Shown here: in pieces, positions 17,357 to 25,348 of the stretch
Layout: every line of letters starts with the position of its first letter
Position numbering within the stretch: the stretch's first letter is position 1
Assembly (NCBI RefSeq): GCF_017377795.1
Contig: NZ_JAFRDR010000016.1
Location: forward strand, 18,563-82,562
Source of the DNA: Williamsia soli
GTDB lineage: Bacteria > Actinomycetota > Actinomycetes > Mycobacteriales > Mycobacteriaceae
Direction of reading: 5' to 3'
Length of the DNA stretch: 64,000 nt
Position numbers and translations under genes: made by a program
Notes under the pieces: generated by a model
Databases searched by the model: none
The model's input: the letters and a program-made list of their open reading frames with translations, nothing else
What the model was told of the DNA's origin: nothing

Positions 17357-17376
17357 GGACTCCAACGAAGGACTCC

Positions 17377-17582
17377 ATGGCCACCGAATCCGTACCCGCC
17401 GCTGGCAGTGCACCTCTATCCGTCTTTGGTACCGAACGATAGAGACCTCGGGGTCCGGTGGTGGTGGCAGGGCATACGGCGCGGCTGATTCCGCAGTTGC
17501 TCTCGGAGAGGCCTGGGCGGGGGTAACACGTAGCGTTGCGGTTGGTGACGTGGCCCTCGCCCCGGTCGGCATCGATGCCGAC
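17377..17582 (+). pseudogene. Left part of a reading frame broken by an IS element
   Basis: ATG at 17377 follows AAGGA and opens a 21-codon frame ending at a TAG (17440). An overlapping frame then reads on with actinobacterial codon bias up to the IS tip (ending AVGDVALAPVGIDAD). When the IS and one copy of its target repeat are removed, this frame joins in phase to the frame starting at 18818. I do not recognise the product. A frameshift near 17430 would be needed to link the ATG to the longer frame. Confidence 0.4.
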
Positions 17583-18817
17583 TGTCAACGGTCATCGGGA
17601 ACTGCCCATGTGCGGACTTGAAAACTGCCCGTAGGCGGCCAATAAGAACTGCCCGGTGGCGGACATGAATCTGCCCATGCGGCGGTGCCCGCTACCGGTA
17701 GGTCGCGGTAAGCTCAAGGCTTTGACCCCCTGTCCGTGCAGGGCTTGGGCGAGGCGGTCGCGGTCGCCAACGTTTTAGGCATCAGCTCGTCGAAACCGCT
17801 CGGGTGCAGGTTCGAGGAGATCGCCACCGACCGGCGTTCGTAGGCCGCTTCCACGATCCGATAGAGCCCCTCGGCGGCGTCAGCAACGACGGGCAAGAGC
17901 CCGACGTCATCAACAATCGCGTACTGCGGTTGCAGGTTCGTCTCGGTAGGCACGATGTCAGCTTTGGCGAGTTTGACGGCGTTCTCCACCCCGCCTTTGG
18001 AGGCCGGCTCGCACGTCAGCACCGAAATGCCGTAGTAGCGGCCGAACGTCACCGCGTGCCGATTACGGACCGGAACCCCAGCGACGTGCCCGGTCATAAC
18101 GGTCTTCTCGTTGTCGGTCAGCAGCTACGTCGGGGCGCCGCCGACGATCCGTAAGGCGCGGTCCAGGCCGGCGAACACGCTCGGCCCGGTCCGGTCATGC
18201 AGAGCGATGACGATCCGAAAGCGGCACCACGCCAACCACGCCACCAGCAGTACCACTTTGCGGCCACCCACGACTGGCCCGTCACCGAAGTCATACTGCA
18301 GCCACAATCCGGGTTCGGTGACCCACGGCCGGTGCACTCGCGTATTACCCAGGCGCCATTGAGCTTTGATCTCCGCCAAGGCTCGGCGGGTGGTGCGTTC
18401 GGTGCCGGTGTAGCCCAACGCGGTCAACCGTTCGTGGGCTTTGTCGCCGAGGATCTTGCCACGCGAGTCCTGCACCCACTTCTCGAGGTTCGGTATGAGT
18501 TCGTCGATCAGACGGGCACGGCGGACCTGCGGTTCGAGGCCGGCGTCGCGGTCTTGACCGCCTTCTTGACTGTGTGATGCGAGCAGCCGCACAGCTCGGC
18601 CGCCGCGCGATACGACCCGGTTAGATCGTAGGCCTTGAGTATTTCCATGACTTCTCCGTCAGACTTCAATGTGGTCTCTCCCGTGGGATTCGATACGACT
18701 AGGCATCGACATCGAAACCTCGGGAGAGGCCCCCACGGCGCAGACGCGCCGCACAGGGATCAACAGGTCTGGGCAGATTCATGACCGCCTACGGGCAGTT
18801 TTTCATGTCCGCCGACA
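17583..18817. mobile_element. IS21-family insertion sequence remnant with intact ends and target duplication
   Basis: Both tips begin TGTC and keep AACTGCCC at the same position 18-25 bp inward, forming imperfect 25-bp inverted ends. Several sub-terminal copies of a 22-24 bp unit ending CTGCCC follow: four on the left (ending 17607, 17630, 17654, 17676) and two on the right. Such multiple end repeats are typical of IS21. The 6 bp GCCGAC is directly repeated immediately outside each tip (17577-17582 and 18818-18823), a target-site duplication of the expected size. At 1235 bp it is about half a normal IS21 element, and its istA/istB genes are decayed. Confidence 0.85.
17714..18648 (-). pseudogene. 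Decayed istA-istB transposase genes fused by internal deletion
   Basis: Read on the minus strand from ATG at 18648, the frame starts like IS21 IstA (MEILKAYDLTGSYRAAAELC) but soon stops in that frame. The rest of the IstA N-terminus continues in another frame (LIDELIPNLEKW, then YDFGDGP carrying the first catalytic Asp), so there is a frameshift near 18510-18560. A TAG interrupts the segment between GGAPT and LLTDNEKT near 18124. The sequence then passes directly from an IstA segment (AKADIVPTETNL) to the IstB AAA+ helper (AIVDDVGLLP, AISSNLHPSGFD), so most of the IstA C-terminus and the IstB N-terminus are deleted. IstB ends prematurely after MPKTLATATA. It cannot transpose on its own. Confidence 0.85.
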
Positions 18818-19138
18818 GCCGACCCCGCCGAGTCGAAGCCGAACCCGCTCTTCCATGGCTTGCAACGTCGTCCTGTCACCGTCTTCGACCGTGCCATCAC
18901 TGCCCTCCTATCGGTCGTATCAACGCATATCCATCACACCTCACCAGCAGGTGCACGGAGGAGACCTCGTCCTCGTACTTGCCGCAGTCGAGGCCGCTCT
19001 ACTTGCCTGACCGTGTTCACTCTCTTCAGCACCCGCCTCACCTGGGTGCGCCGTGGGCTGGGGGCGGGTGTGTCACGTTGCCCGCCAGGCGTGACCTTCC
19101 TCTCTACAGGGCACTCCGGGGTTGACGCCGATCTCTAA
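18818..19138 (+). pseudogene. Right part of the interrupted reading frame
   Basis: Open from the right target repeat (GCC GAC, 18818) in the same phase as the left fragment, reading DPAESKPNPLFHGLQRRP with coding-like third positions for roughly the first 30-35 codons. Beyond about 18930 the translation becomes Arg- and Ser-rich and looks non-coding. No family recognised. The 18940-19139 stretch otherwise shows nothing convincing. Confidence 0.35.
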
Positions 19139-19139
19139 A

Positions 19140-19183
19140 TGGAGCAATATCCTCCACATGAGTTAGTGGAGAAAAATCCTCCA
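19140..19183. promoter_or_regulatory. Two copies of a 17-bp palindromic operator
   Basis: TGGAGCAATATCCTCCA (19140-19156) and TGGAGAAAAATCCTCCA (19167-19183) share arms TGGAG/CTCCA with a 7-bp centre, spaced 27 bp apart. They lie 24-67 bp before the membrane-protein gene at 19207, so they probably bind its repressor. No regulator gene adjoins them. Confidence 0.65.
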
Positions 19184-19206
19184 CTACAACGTGAGGGGAG
19201 TTTCTC

Positions 19207-20190
19207 ATGAACCGCAAATTGATCGGCACCCTGCTCGGGTTGGCCGCGGTCGTGGTGCTGATGGCGATGGCGTTTGTTCTACCGCTCAAAGCATCCGGTG
19301 CCGACGGACTGCCTGTCGGCATTGCCGGGTCCGCGGAGGCGACAACGCAGGTGGAACAGTCACTGGCGACTGCTGCTCCCGGCGACTACGACTTCCGTTC
19401 GTACGGATCGGCCGACGAGCTGCGTGCAGCCATCGAGGACCGGGAGATCGTCGGCGCGATTGCCGTCGCTCCTGAGAATCCCACCGTGATGGTGACCTCG
19501 GCCGGAGGTCAGCAGATCGCGCAGAATCTTCGCGGTGTCGGCACGGTGATGTCAGCGCAAACGGGGACTGAGTTCGTTGTCGAGGACGTCGTTCCGACCA
19601 CGTCGGACGACCCCACGGCCGCTGGTATCTCGGGCCTGGCCTTGCCCCTGGTGCTGGGTGGCATGCTCCCTGCGGTTGTGTTGGGACAGTTGCTGCCCCG
19701 TAAGCCGCTGAGTCAGGCGCTCTATGCCGGTGGCTTCGCGATGATCGCCGGGTTTGCGCTGGGGGCGATCCTGCGGTTCGGCATTGGCACCTACGACGGC
19801 AATTTCGTGCTGGTCTCGCTGGGATTGGCGCTGGGCATGTGGGCAATCAGTTTGCCGTTGATCGGCCTGAAGGCGAACTTCGGGTTCGCAGGTTTCGGTG
19901 CGGGCGCGGCGACGATGATGATGGTCGGCCAGCCGTTGTCGGGGATCGCATCCAGCGCGTACTGGTTGCCGTCGGGATGGGCCGGGTTCGGTCAGCTCCT
20001 CCCGCCGGGAGCGTCGGCGACGCTGCTGAGGTCGCTGGCATTCTTTGATGGCAACGGCGGCGGTGTCGCACTCGTGACCATGCTCTGCTGGGTGGTCGTC
20101 GGTGCGGGCCTGGTGCTGGTCGCTCGCAAACGCACACCCGCCGACGAAGACAGTGACACCACGCCACAGCAGGAGCCCGTCCTGGTTTGA
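19207..20190 (+). CDS. Multi-pass membrane protein, YhgE/ABC-2-like
   Basis: A 327-residue membrane protein. One N-terminal transmembrane helix (residues 5-27) is followed by an extracytoplasmic domain of about 110 residues containing short repeats of the kind seen in YhgE/Pip-related proteins (IVGAIAV, NPTVMVTSAGGQQIAQNL). Five further membrane helices span about 145-305, ending in a charged tail. YhgE-type and ABC-2 permease-like proteins are implicated in export or cell-envelope functions; the exact role is unknown. ATG at 19207 follows GGGGAG. Single-gene unit: paired operators upstream, terminator at 20216. Confidence 0.75.
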   Translation: MNRKLIGTLLGLAAVVVLMAMAFVLPLKASGADGLPVGIAGSAEATTQVEQSLATAAPGDYDFRSYGSADELRAAIEDREIVGAIAVAPENPTVMVTSAGGQQIAQNLRGVGTVMSAQTGTEFVVEDVVPTTSDDPTAAGISGLALPLVLGGMLPAVVLGQLLPRKPLSQALYAGGFAMIAGFALGAILRFGIGTYDGNFVLVSLGLALGMWAISLPLIGLKANFGFAGFGAGAATMMMVGQPLSGIASSAYWLPSGWAGFGQLLPPGASATLLRSLAFFDGNGGGVALVTMLCWVVVGAGLVLVARKRTPADEDSDTTPQQEPVLV

Positions 20191-20215
20191 CGGTTCCCGC
20201 TCGAACAGAACCCAT

Positions 20216-20248
20216 CCGCCCTCCCCGGTCACCGACCGGGGAGGGCGG
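20216..20248. terminator. Strong hairpin terminator
   Basis: A perfect 15-bp inverted repeat (CCGCCCTCCCCGGTC and complement) with a 3-nt loop, 26 bp after the stop of the membrane-protein gene. GC-rich, with no long T-run. Confidence 0.75.
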
Positions 20249-20329
20249 GCGTGTGAGATACAAGAATGCGGGCTGGTCAAAAGCGCGGCATTGCCCGGCG
20301 CGGGGCCCACGCGATGGGAGGATCATGTG

Positions 20330-20905
20330 GTGAGGTCATCGACGGCGGCCGCGTGGCCACAGGTTCTTTCGCGTCGGCTTCGGCAAAGGGCGAGCGGGCC
20401 GTTGCCGCCGCGCCGCGCCGCGAATAGGTTGACGGCGTACGTCTACGGCAACATTTTGACGTTGGCCTCCGTCGCGGTGGTGACTCCGCACGGCATCGAG
20501 GACGGTACCGCCGCCGTCATCGTTGTCGGTGCCGCCGTGACAACGTTCATTGCCCACGTATTCGCCGAACTCGTTGCGCACTCGAACATCCCCGACGCCG
20601 ATGGTCTGTCGAGCACGAGCGCCCGCGCGATTCACATGGGGGAAAATTTGAGAGATGCGGTGCCGATCGCGTCGTCGGCGTTCCTGCCGGCGACCTTTCT
20701 GGCACTCGGGTGGGCGGACGTGATGTCGACGCAGTGGGCGCAGCTGCTGGGCAGCGCTGTGGTCATCGCGCGAATCGCCGGCGTGCAGTTGGCGACCCAA
20801 CGCATCCGCGGTAACGGTCTATCGCTGCGCTTGGTGGTCGCAGCTGTGGTCAGCGCGATCGTTGCGGCGGCCATCGTGCTGGTGAAGGTGTTGGTGACGC
20901 ACTGA
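20330..20905 (+). CDS. Hypothetical membrane protein (191 aa)
   Basis: Unrecognised family. The basic N-terminus of about 35 residues is followed by four to five hydrophobic helices: one around LTLASVAVVT, one around AAVIVVGAAVTTFIAHVF, two in the segment with FLPATFLALGW and LLGSAVVIARIAG, and one at the C-terminus (VVAAVVSAIVAAAIVLVKV). Polar conserved-looking residues inside membrane segments (His, Glu in AHVFAELVAHS) could be functional. GTG at 20330 has GGGAGGA at 20316 at good spacing; GTG at 20327 is the alternative. It converges with the nitroreductase gene. No function proposed. Confidence 0.7.
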   Translation: MRSSTAAAWPQVLSRRLRQRASGPLPPRRAANRLTAYVYGNILTLASVAVVTPHGIEDGTAAVIVVGAAVTTFIAHVFAELVAHSNIPDADGLSSTSARAIHMGENLRDAVPIASSAFLPATFLALGWADVMSTQWAQLLGSAVVIARIAGVQLATQRIRGNGLSLRLVVAAVVSAIVAAAIVLVKVLVTH

Positions 20906-20917
20906 GTCGCGGAAGAC

Positions 20918-21523
20918 TCAGGCGAACTCGAGGACGACGTCATCGTCGAGTCGGGGTAACCGGTCCATCCACGGGTTATCGCCGGGGTGCCCGATGTTCA
21001 CCACCAGAACGGACTTCCACCGACCATCGGCAAAGAACTCCGAATCCACACCGGCCGAATCGAACCCAGCCATGGGCCCGGCGTGCAGGCCTACCGATCG
21101 CACCGCGAGGATGAAGTACCCGGCCTGCAGGGTGCTGCTGAAGGTGCCCATAGACGTTCGCATCGCATCGTTCTCTGCGAGAACGTCTTTCATCTCAGGC
21201 CGGAAGGGCAACACGGTGGGTATGTGTTCGTGGAAAGACGAATCCATTGCAAGTACCGCGGTGACCGGCGCAGAACGGACTTTGTCCACGTTGCCTTCGT
21301 TGACGTGGGCGAGCAAACGCTCCTTCGCGTGGTCGGTGCGAACGAACAGCACGCGCAGCGGCTGGACATTCGCGGCAGTGGGAGGCCATTTGGCAAGCTG
21401 CCAGATCTCCCTGAGATCGTCGTCGCTGACCGGTTCGTCGCTGAACGAAGTGACGGTTCGTGCGTCGTGGAAGAGCAGGGATCGCGCAGGGTCGTCGAGA
21501 GCGGTAAACGGACTGCTGGACAT
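20918..21523 (-). CDS. Nitroreductase family protein (malonic semialdehyde reductase RutE-like)
   Basis: A 201-residue FMN-dependent oxidoreductase. The N-terminal LFHDARTVTSFSDEPVSDDD and AKWPPTAANVQPLRVLFV are the FMN-binding signatures of the RutE/HadB branch, which reduces semialdehydes or quinone-like compounds with NAD(P)H. Start at 21523 follows GGGAG; a longer upstream frame would run into the divergent promoter and adds a hydrophobic stretch foreign to the family. Divergent from an HxlR-type regulator, a common pairing in which the regulator responds to quinones or aldehydes. Confidence 0.87.
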   Translation of the reverse strand: MSSSPFTALDDPARSLLFHDARTVTSFSDEPVSDDDLREIWQLAKWPPTAANVQPLRVLFVRTDHAKERLLAHVNEGNVDKVRSAPVTAVLAMDSSFHEHIPTVLPFRPEMKDVLAENDAMRTSMGTFSSTLQAGYFILAVRSVGLHAGPMAGFDSAGVDSEFFADGRWKSVLVVNIGHPGDNPWMDRLPRLDDDVVLEFA

Positions 21524-21553
21524 AGTTACTCCCATTTGGTTAGTTACTAGTAA
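21523..21553. promoter_or_regulatory. Candidate HxlR operator in the divergent promoter
   Basis: TAGTTACT occurs twice as direct repeats (21523-21530 and 21541-21548). The second is embedded in a perfect 10-bp palindrome, TTACTAGTAA (21544-21553). Located between the nitroreductase and HxlR starts. Confidence 0.5.
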
Positions 21554-21598
21554 AAACATAGCAACTACAGCAGCGCACACGACTTGTACGATGTGGCC

Positions 21599-21955
21599 AT
21601 GTCCGTCAAACCGAAACCGGTTCACGAACCGCGCGCGTGCGATGGCGCCTTACGGCGAGCTTTCGACTTCCTCGGGAAGCGATGGAATGGTGTTCTGCTC
21701 GGCACCCTGATGCGCGGACCGGCCGGGTTCGCGGAATTACGATTTGCCATCGATGGCATCAGCGATTCTGTGCTGTCCGGCAGGCTGACGGAGCTTTCCG
21801 ACGCCGGCCTGGTGACCCGATCGGTGGACCCGGGGCCTCCCGTTGCGGTCTCCTATCGGCTGACCGAGTCGGGGCAGGCGCTGCTTCCGGCGCTGACCGC
21901 GCTCACGAAATGGGCGTCGGAAAACCTGCCGTCGCCGGGTGGCGAGGCGGCATAG
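21599..21955 (+). CDS. HxlR/MarR-like winged-helix regulator
   Basis: A 118-residue HxlR-family repressor. It begins with the family's conserved Cys (PRACDGALRRAFDFLGKRWNGVLLG) and continues into a winged helix with FAELRFAIDGISDSVLSGRL and RLTELSDAGLVTRSV. HxlR proteins of this type sense electrophiles or quinones, often through that Cys. It is divergent from the nitroreductase gene, which it most likely controls. ATG at 21599 is chosen; a TTG at 21584 would extend it by five residues. Confidence 0.87.
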   Translation: MSVKPKPVHEPRACDGALRRAFDFLGKRWNGVLLGTLMRGPAGFAELRFAIDGISDSVLSGRLTELSDAGLVTRSVDPGPPVAVSYRLTESGQALLPALTALTKWASENLPSPGGEAA

Positions 21956-21986
21956 CGGGGAGCGGGCCGGCGAGGGTCTGGGGCTT

Positions 21987-22664
21987 TCAGTCGCCGCTGG
22001 ACGAGAGCCGACGGTGCGCCGCATCGTTGATTTCACGTTCATCGACCGCGGCCGGCGCCGAGATGTCGGTGGGTACCGTTGAATCGCTCCGCATACCGTT
22101 GATCAGCAGATAGAGGGTGCGGCGCCACAGATCCGGATGTTCGGCCCCGCCGAAGTCTCGAACTGCGCCGAGAGCTATCAACAGAACCGGAAAGTCGCTG
22201 GGCTCCACGAACGTTCTGAGCCACCCACCATCCTGGGCGGCGCCGACCATTTTGGCGATCAATGGGTTGAGGCGTTCGAGAGCGTGGACGCCGTGCTCGC
22301 CTGGCGTGTGTGCGCCCTCCAAGATCAGTTGCCGCAGCCCCTTGTTCGCCGCCATACTCTCAGCGCCCTCGATCACGAATTGCAGTAGAGCGTCCGCAGG
22401 ATCGCGCGTAGCCAGTGCCCGTTGAGCCACCTCGATGACTTCGTCCGTCTTTTCGACGAACAGCGCATCGATGAGTCCATCCTTGTCACCGAAGCGCCGG
22501 TAGACCGTGCCGACACCGACCCCGGCTCGGTTCGCCACGTCGGCCATCGTCGTCTCGAGGCCCTTCTCGGCGAACACCTCCATCGCGACGGCCGAGATCT
22601 TCTCGGCATTGCGAACGGCGTCACGGCGCAACGGGCGAGCCTCCGGGGCTCCGATTGTTGTCAT
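21987..22664 (-). CDS. TetR-family repressor of the adjacent MFS exporter
   Basis: A 225-residue TetR regulator. Residues about 15-62 form the helix-turn-helix (MADVANRAGVGVGTVYRRFGDKDGLIDALF); the remainder is the helical ligand domain. Divergent from a DHA2-type drug exporter gene, the classical repressor-efflux arrangement. Two 19-bp palindromes between the genes are the probable operators. ATG at 22664 is chosen; a GTG four codons upstream is possible. Confidence 0.88.
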   Translation of the reverse strand: MTTIGAPEARPLRRDAVRNAEKISAVAMEVFAEKGLETTMADVANRAGVGVGTVYRRFGDKDGLIDALFVEKTDEVIEVAQRALATRDPADALLQFVIEGAESMAANKGLRQLILEGAHTPGEHGVHALERLNPLIAKMVGAAQDGGWLRTFVEPSDFPVLLIALGAVRDFGGAEHPDLWRRTLYLLINGMRSDSTVPTDISAPAAVDEREINDAAHRRLSSSGD

Positions 22665-22710
22665 GGTCACTCTCACTTCGATCCGGCGTTGTGCTCACAC
22701 TCTACCTGAT

Positions 22711-22774
22711 GCGGAATGCAATGTTCCGCTTTGTCCGCTACTGTACGACATGAAAGCGGATTTACTGATTCCGT
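22711..22774. promoter_or_regulatory. Paired 19-bp palindromes between tetR and the MFS gene
   Basis: GCGGAATGCAATGTTCCGC (22711-22729) and the weaker GCGGATTTACTGATTCCGT (22756-22774) share the pattern GCGGA-N9-TTCCG. They match the expected size and position of TetR operators controlling both directions. Confidence 0.6.
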
Positions 22775-22800
22775 TTATAGGCGAGTAGGGAGGAACTGAC

Positions 22801-24312
22801 ATGACGGTTACATCGCCCGACAAGCCGGCGTCGCGCGCCGGAACCAAGGTGGGCAATAAATGGTTGATCTTGGCCGTGCTGGCCGTGGCCCAGCTGATGG
22901 TCGTGCTCGACGCGACGATTGTGAACATTGCACTGCCGGTCGCTCAGGAGGATCTGGGCTTCAGCGACGATTCCCGCCAGTGGGTGGTGACCGCGTACTC
23001 ACTCACCTTTGGTGGACTACTTCTCCTGGGCGGTCGGATCAACGACCTGTTCGGGCGAAAGCGAACGTTTCTGGTCGGACTGATCGGTTTCGCAGCAGCC
23101 TCCGCGCTAGGCGGTTGGAGCCCGAGTTTCGAGGTGCTCGTGGCCGCACGTGGCCTGCAGGGCGTGTTCGGTGCGCTGCTTGCTCCGGCTGCGCTGTCCT
23201 TGATGACCGTCACCTTCTCGGGTGATCCAGATCGGGGGCGGGCGTTCGGAATCTACGGCGCGATCTCCGGTGCGGGAGGCGCTATCGGTTTGTTGCTCGG
23301 CGGGGTCCTGACCGAGTACGTGTCGTGGAACTGGACTCTCTACGTGAACGTGGTGTTCGCGGCGCTCGCGGTGGCCGGCGCGCTGCTGTGGCTACCGAAC
23401 CGTGAAGCGTCGGACGCGAAGTCTCCTCGACTGGACCTGATCGGCACGGCGTTCGTCACGACCGGTTTGTTCGCTGTTGTCTATGGACTGGCCAATTCCG
23501 AGGTCAACGGGTGGTCGGACACCTGGACCATCGCATTCATCCTCATCGGGTTGGCTCTGTTGGCAGTCTTCGTGGTTGTCGAGACGAAGGTCGACAACCC
23601 CTTGCTCCCGATGCGGGTGGTGATGGATCGAGTGCGTGGGACGTCGTACCTGATCATGCTTATTTCGGCGATCGGGATGTTCGGTGTGTTCTTGTTCCTC
23701 ACGTACTACATGCAGTCGAGCCTGGGCTACAGCCCGGTCACCACCGGTGTGGCCTTTTTGCCCATGGTCGGTGCGCTGGCCGGGGTCGCCTCGGTGATGG
23801 GCGGCCTGGTCAAGCGGCTCAGCCCCAAGTTGATCGTCGGCGGCGGATTGGCGGTCGCAGGGGTTGGAATGGTCCTGCTGACGGGAATCGACGTCGCGAG
23901 CGACTATCTGACCGAGATCATGCCTGGCCTGCTGTTGGTGGGCGCCGGTCTCGGCGCGGTCTTCGCCACGGCGATGGGCTTCTCGACCGCGGGCCTGCAG
24001 AACGAGGACTCCGGAGTGGCTTCTGCCATGGTCAACACCGCCCAGCAGGTCGGCGGTTCCATCGGGATCTCGTTACTGTCGAGCTTCGCGGCCACCGCCG
24101 CCACCAACTACATCTCCGACAACACCCCGACCGGACCGGTGACCGAGGCCGGTATGGCGGCAATTGCGCAGAGTGCTGAAATAGCCAGCTACACAACAGC
24201 ATTCTGGTGGGCCGCCGGGTTCTTCTTCGTCGGAGCGGTGCTGGCTGCTGTGCTCTATCCACGCGAGGCCCCGGAAACAGATCCGAATGCGGCGCCGGTG
24301 ATGGCTCACTAG
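22801..24312 (+). CDS. MFS drug exporter, DHA2 (EmrB/QacA) family, 14 TM
   Basis: A 503-residue proton-driven exporter in the cytoplasmic membrane. LDATIVNIALP in helix 1 and GGRINDLFGRKRTFLVG between helices 2 and 3 are the DHA2 signature motifs, and the hydrophobicity supports 14 helices. A motif C-like glycine-rich helix (GAISGAGGAIGLLLGG) is also present. ATG at 22801 follows GGGAGGA. Regulated by the divergent TetR. It could export toxic aromatic intermediates or antibiotics; the sequence does not say which. Confidence 0.92.
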   Translation: MTVTSPDKPASRAGTKVGNKWLILAVLAVAQLMVVLDATIVNIALPVAQEDLGFSDDSRQWVVTAYSLTFGGLLLLGGRINDLFGRKRTFLVGLIGFAAASALGGWSPSFEVLVAARGLQGVFGALLAPAALSLMTVTFSGDPDRGRAFGIYGAISGAGGAIGLLLGGVLTEYVSWNWTLYVNVVFAALAVAGALLWLPNREASDAKSPRLDLIGTAFVTTGLFAVVYGLANSEVNGWSDTWTIAFILIGLALLAVFVVVETKVDNPLLPMRVVMDRVRGTSYLIMLISAIGMFGVFLFLTYYMQSSLGYSPVTTGVAFLPMVGALAGVASVMGGLVKRLSPKLIVGGGLAVAGVGMVLLTGIDVASDYLTEIMPGLLLVGAGLGAVFATAMGFSTAGLQNEDSGVASAMVNTAQQVGGSIGISLLSSFAATAATNYISDNTPTGPVTEAGMAAIAQSAEIASYTTAFWWAAGFFFVGAVLAAVLYPREAPETDPNAAPVMAH

Positions 24313-24331
24313 CCGTCGCTACGGATGACAG

Positions 24332-24372
24332 AACAGTTCGGCACTCACCTCGAGGGTGGGTGCCGGACTGTT
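24332..24372. terminator. Terminator after the MFS exporter gene
   Basis: Inverted repeat of 18 bp with two G-T-type mismatches (arms 24332-24349 and 24355-24372, 5-nt loop), 20 bp after the MFS stop. Confidence 0.65.
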
Positions 24373-24407
24373 TGGTGGCGTCGGCTGCCGAAACCAGTGT
24401 TTGGTGA

Positions 24408-24443
24408 GTGACAACCCACTCTTTCAACATTATAGTAATACTG
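24408..24443 (+). promoter_or_regulatory. Promoter for a probably leaderless transporter mRNA
   Basis: GTGACA at 24408-24413, a 17-bp spacer, TATAGT at 24431-24436 and then the GTG start codon at 24443, exactly where transcription should begin. No ribosome-binding site lies between. The -10 region (CATTATAGTAATACTG) also matches 13 of 16 bases of the box at 9326. Confidence 0.45.
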
Positions 24444-25306
24444 TGGACTCCCCCCTTGTAACGGTCGGCCTTCCCATCGCACTCGGAATCATCATGTTCG
24501 GCCTGGGGCTGTCCCTGACGATCGACGACTTCAGACGTGTGAGAGAACACCCGCGGGCTGTCGTCATCGCGCTTGTATGTCAACTACTGCTGCTACCTGC
24601 AATCTGCTTCGGACTCGTTGTGGCACTGGATCTACCGCCGCTGCTGGGAATCGGGATGATGCTGCTTGCTGCGTCGCCGGGTGGCACCGCGGCAAACTTG
24701 TTCAGCCATCTGTTCCGTGGCGACGTGGCGCTCAACGTCGCACTCACGGCGGTCAATTCGGTCTTGGCGATATTCACGCTGCCGATCATCACCAACCTCG
24801 CCATCAGCTACTTTGACAGCCCGGATTCGGTTTCCCTGCAGTTGCGAAAAGTGGTCGAGGTCTTCGTGGTGGTGCTTGTGCCGGTACTGCTCGGAATGTT
24901 GGTGAAGTCGAAGAGGCCGTCTTTTGCAGCGCGGGCCGACAAGCCGGTCAGGATAGGTTCGGCCGTGATTTTGGCACTGCTCGTGATAGTCATCCTCATC
25001 GACCAGCGCGAGGACTTGGGCGGCTACTTCGCCGACGTCGGCTTGGCCACTGCGCTGTTCTGCGCCGCGAGTCTGGTGATCGGTTACGCGGTGCCCAAGG
25101 CATTCGGCGTCACCGAGAAGCAGGCCATTGCATCGTCGATGGAGATCGGGGTGCACAACGGGACCCTGGCGATCTACATTGCCGTCGAGGTGTTGGACAG
25201 CACGGAGATCTCCGTTCCCGCGGCGGTGTATTCGCTGATCATGGTCGTATTCGCAACAGTATGGGGTTATGTGCTGACCCGGCCGCGGATCGCCGTGCTG
25301 AGATGA
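24443..25306 (+). CDS. Bile acid:sodium symporter (BASS) family transporter
   Basis: A 287-residue membrane protein of the BASS superfamily, with about nine to ten helices. Family features include GLSLTIDDFRRV, the helix-breaking LLAASPGGTAANLFSHLFRGDVALNVALTAVNS segment that forms the sodium and substrate site, and the later EIGVHNGTLAIYIA crossing region. Members move organic anions such as bile acids, pantoate or keto acids with sodium. GTG at 24443 fits a leaderless transcript; upstream frame extension would run through the MFS terminator. It converges with the acyl-CoA dehydrogenase/indolepyruvate oxidoreductase unit, so an aryl or branched keto-acid substrate is conceivable. Confidence 0.85.
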   Translation: MDSPLVTVGLPIALGIIMFGLGLSLTIDDFRRVREHPRAVVIALVCQLLLLPAICFGLVVALDLPPLLGIGMMLLAASPGGTAANLFSHLFRGDVALNVALTAVNSVLAIFTLPIITNLAISYFDSPDSVSLQLRKVVEVFVVVLVPVLLGMLVKSKRPSFAARADKPVRIGSAVILALLVIVILIDQREDLGGYFADVGLATALFCAASLVIGYAVPKAFGVTEKQAIASSMEIGVHNGTLAIYIAVEVLDSTEISVPAAVYSLIMVVFATVWGYVLTRPRIAVLR

Positions 25307-25348
25307 TTCCACCATCTGCCACAGGCTTCGAATACACCGCCGGCGACC

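Noticed and set aside
17583..17676. CRISPR-like short repeats near the IS left end
   Set aside because: The 22-24 bp units ending CTGCCC recur inverted at the other IS tip, so they are transposase-binding end repeats.
19552..20310. 252-codon minus-strand frame over the membrane-protein gene
   Set aside because: Gln/Arg-rich translation, spans the terminator at 20216, no start signal.
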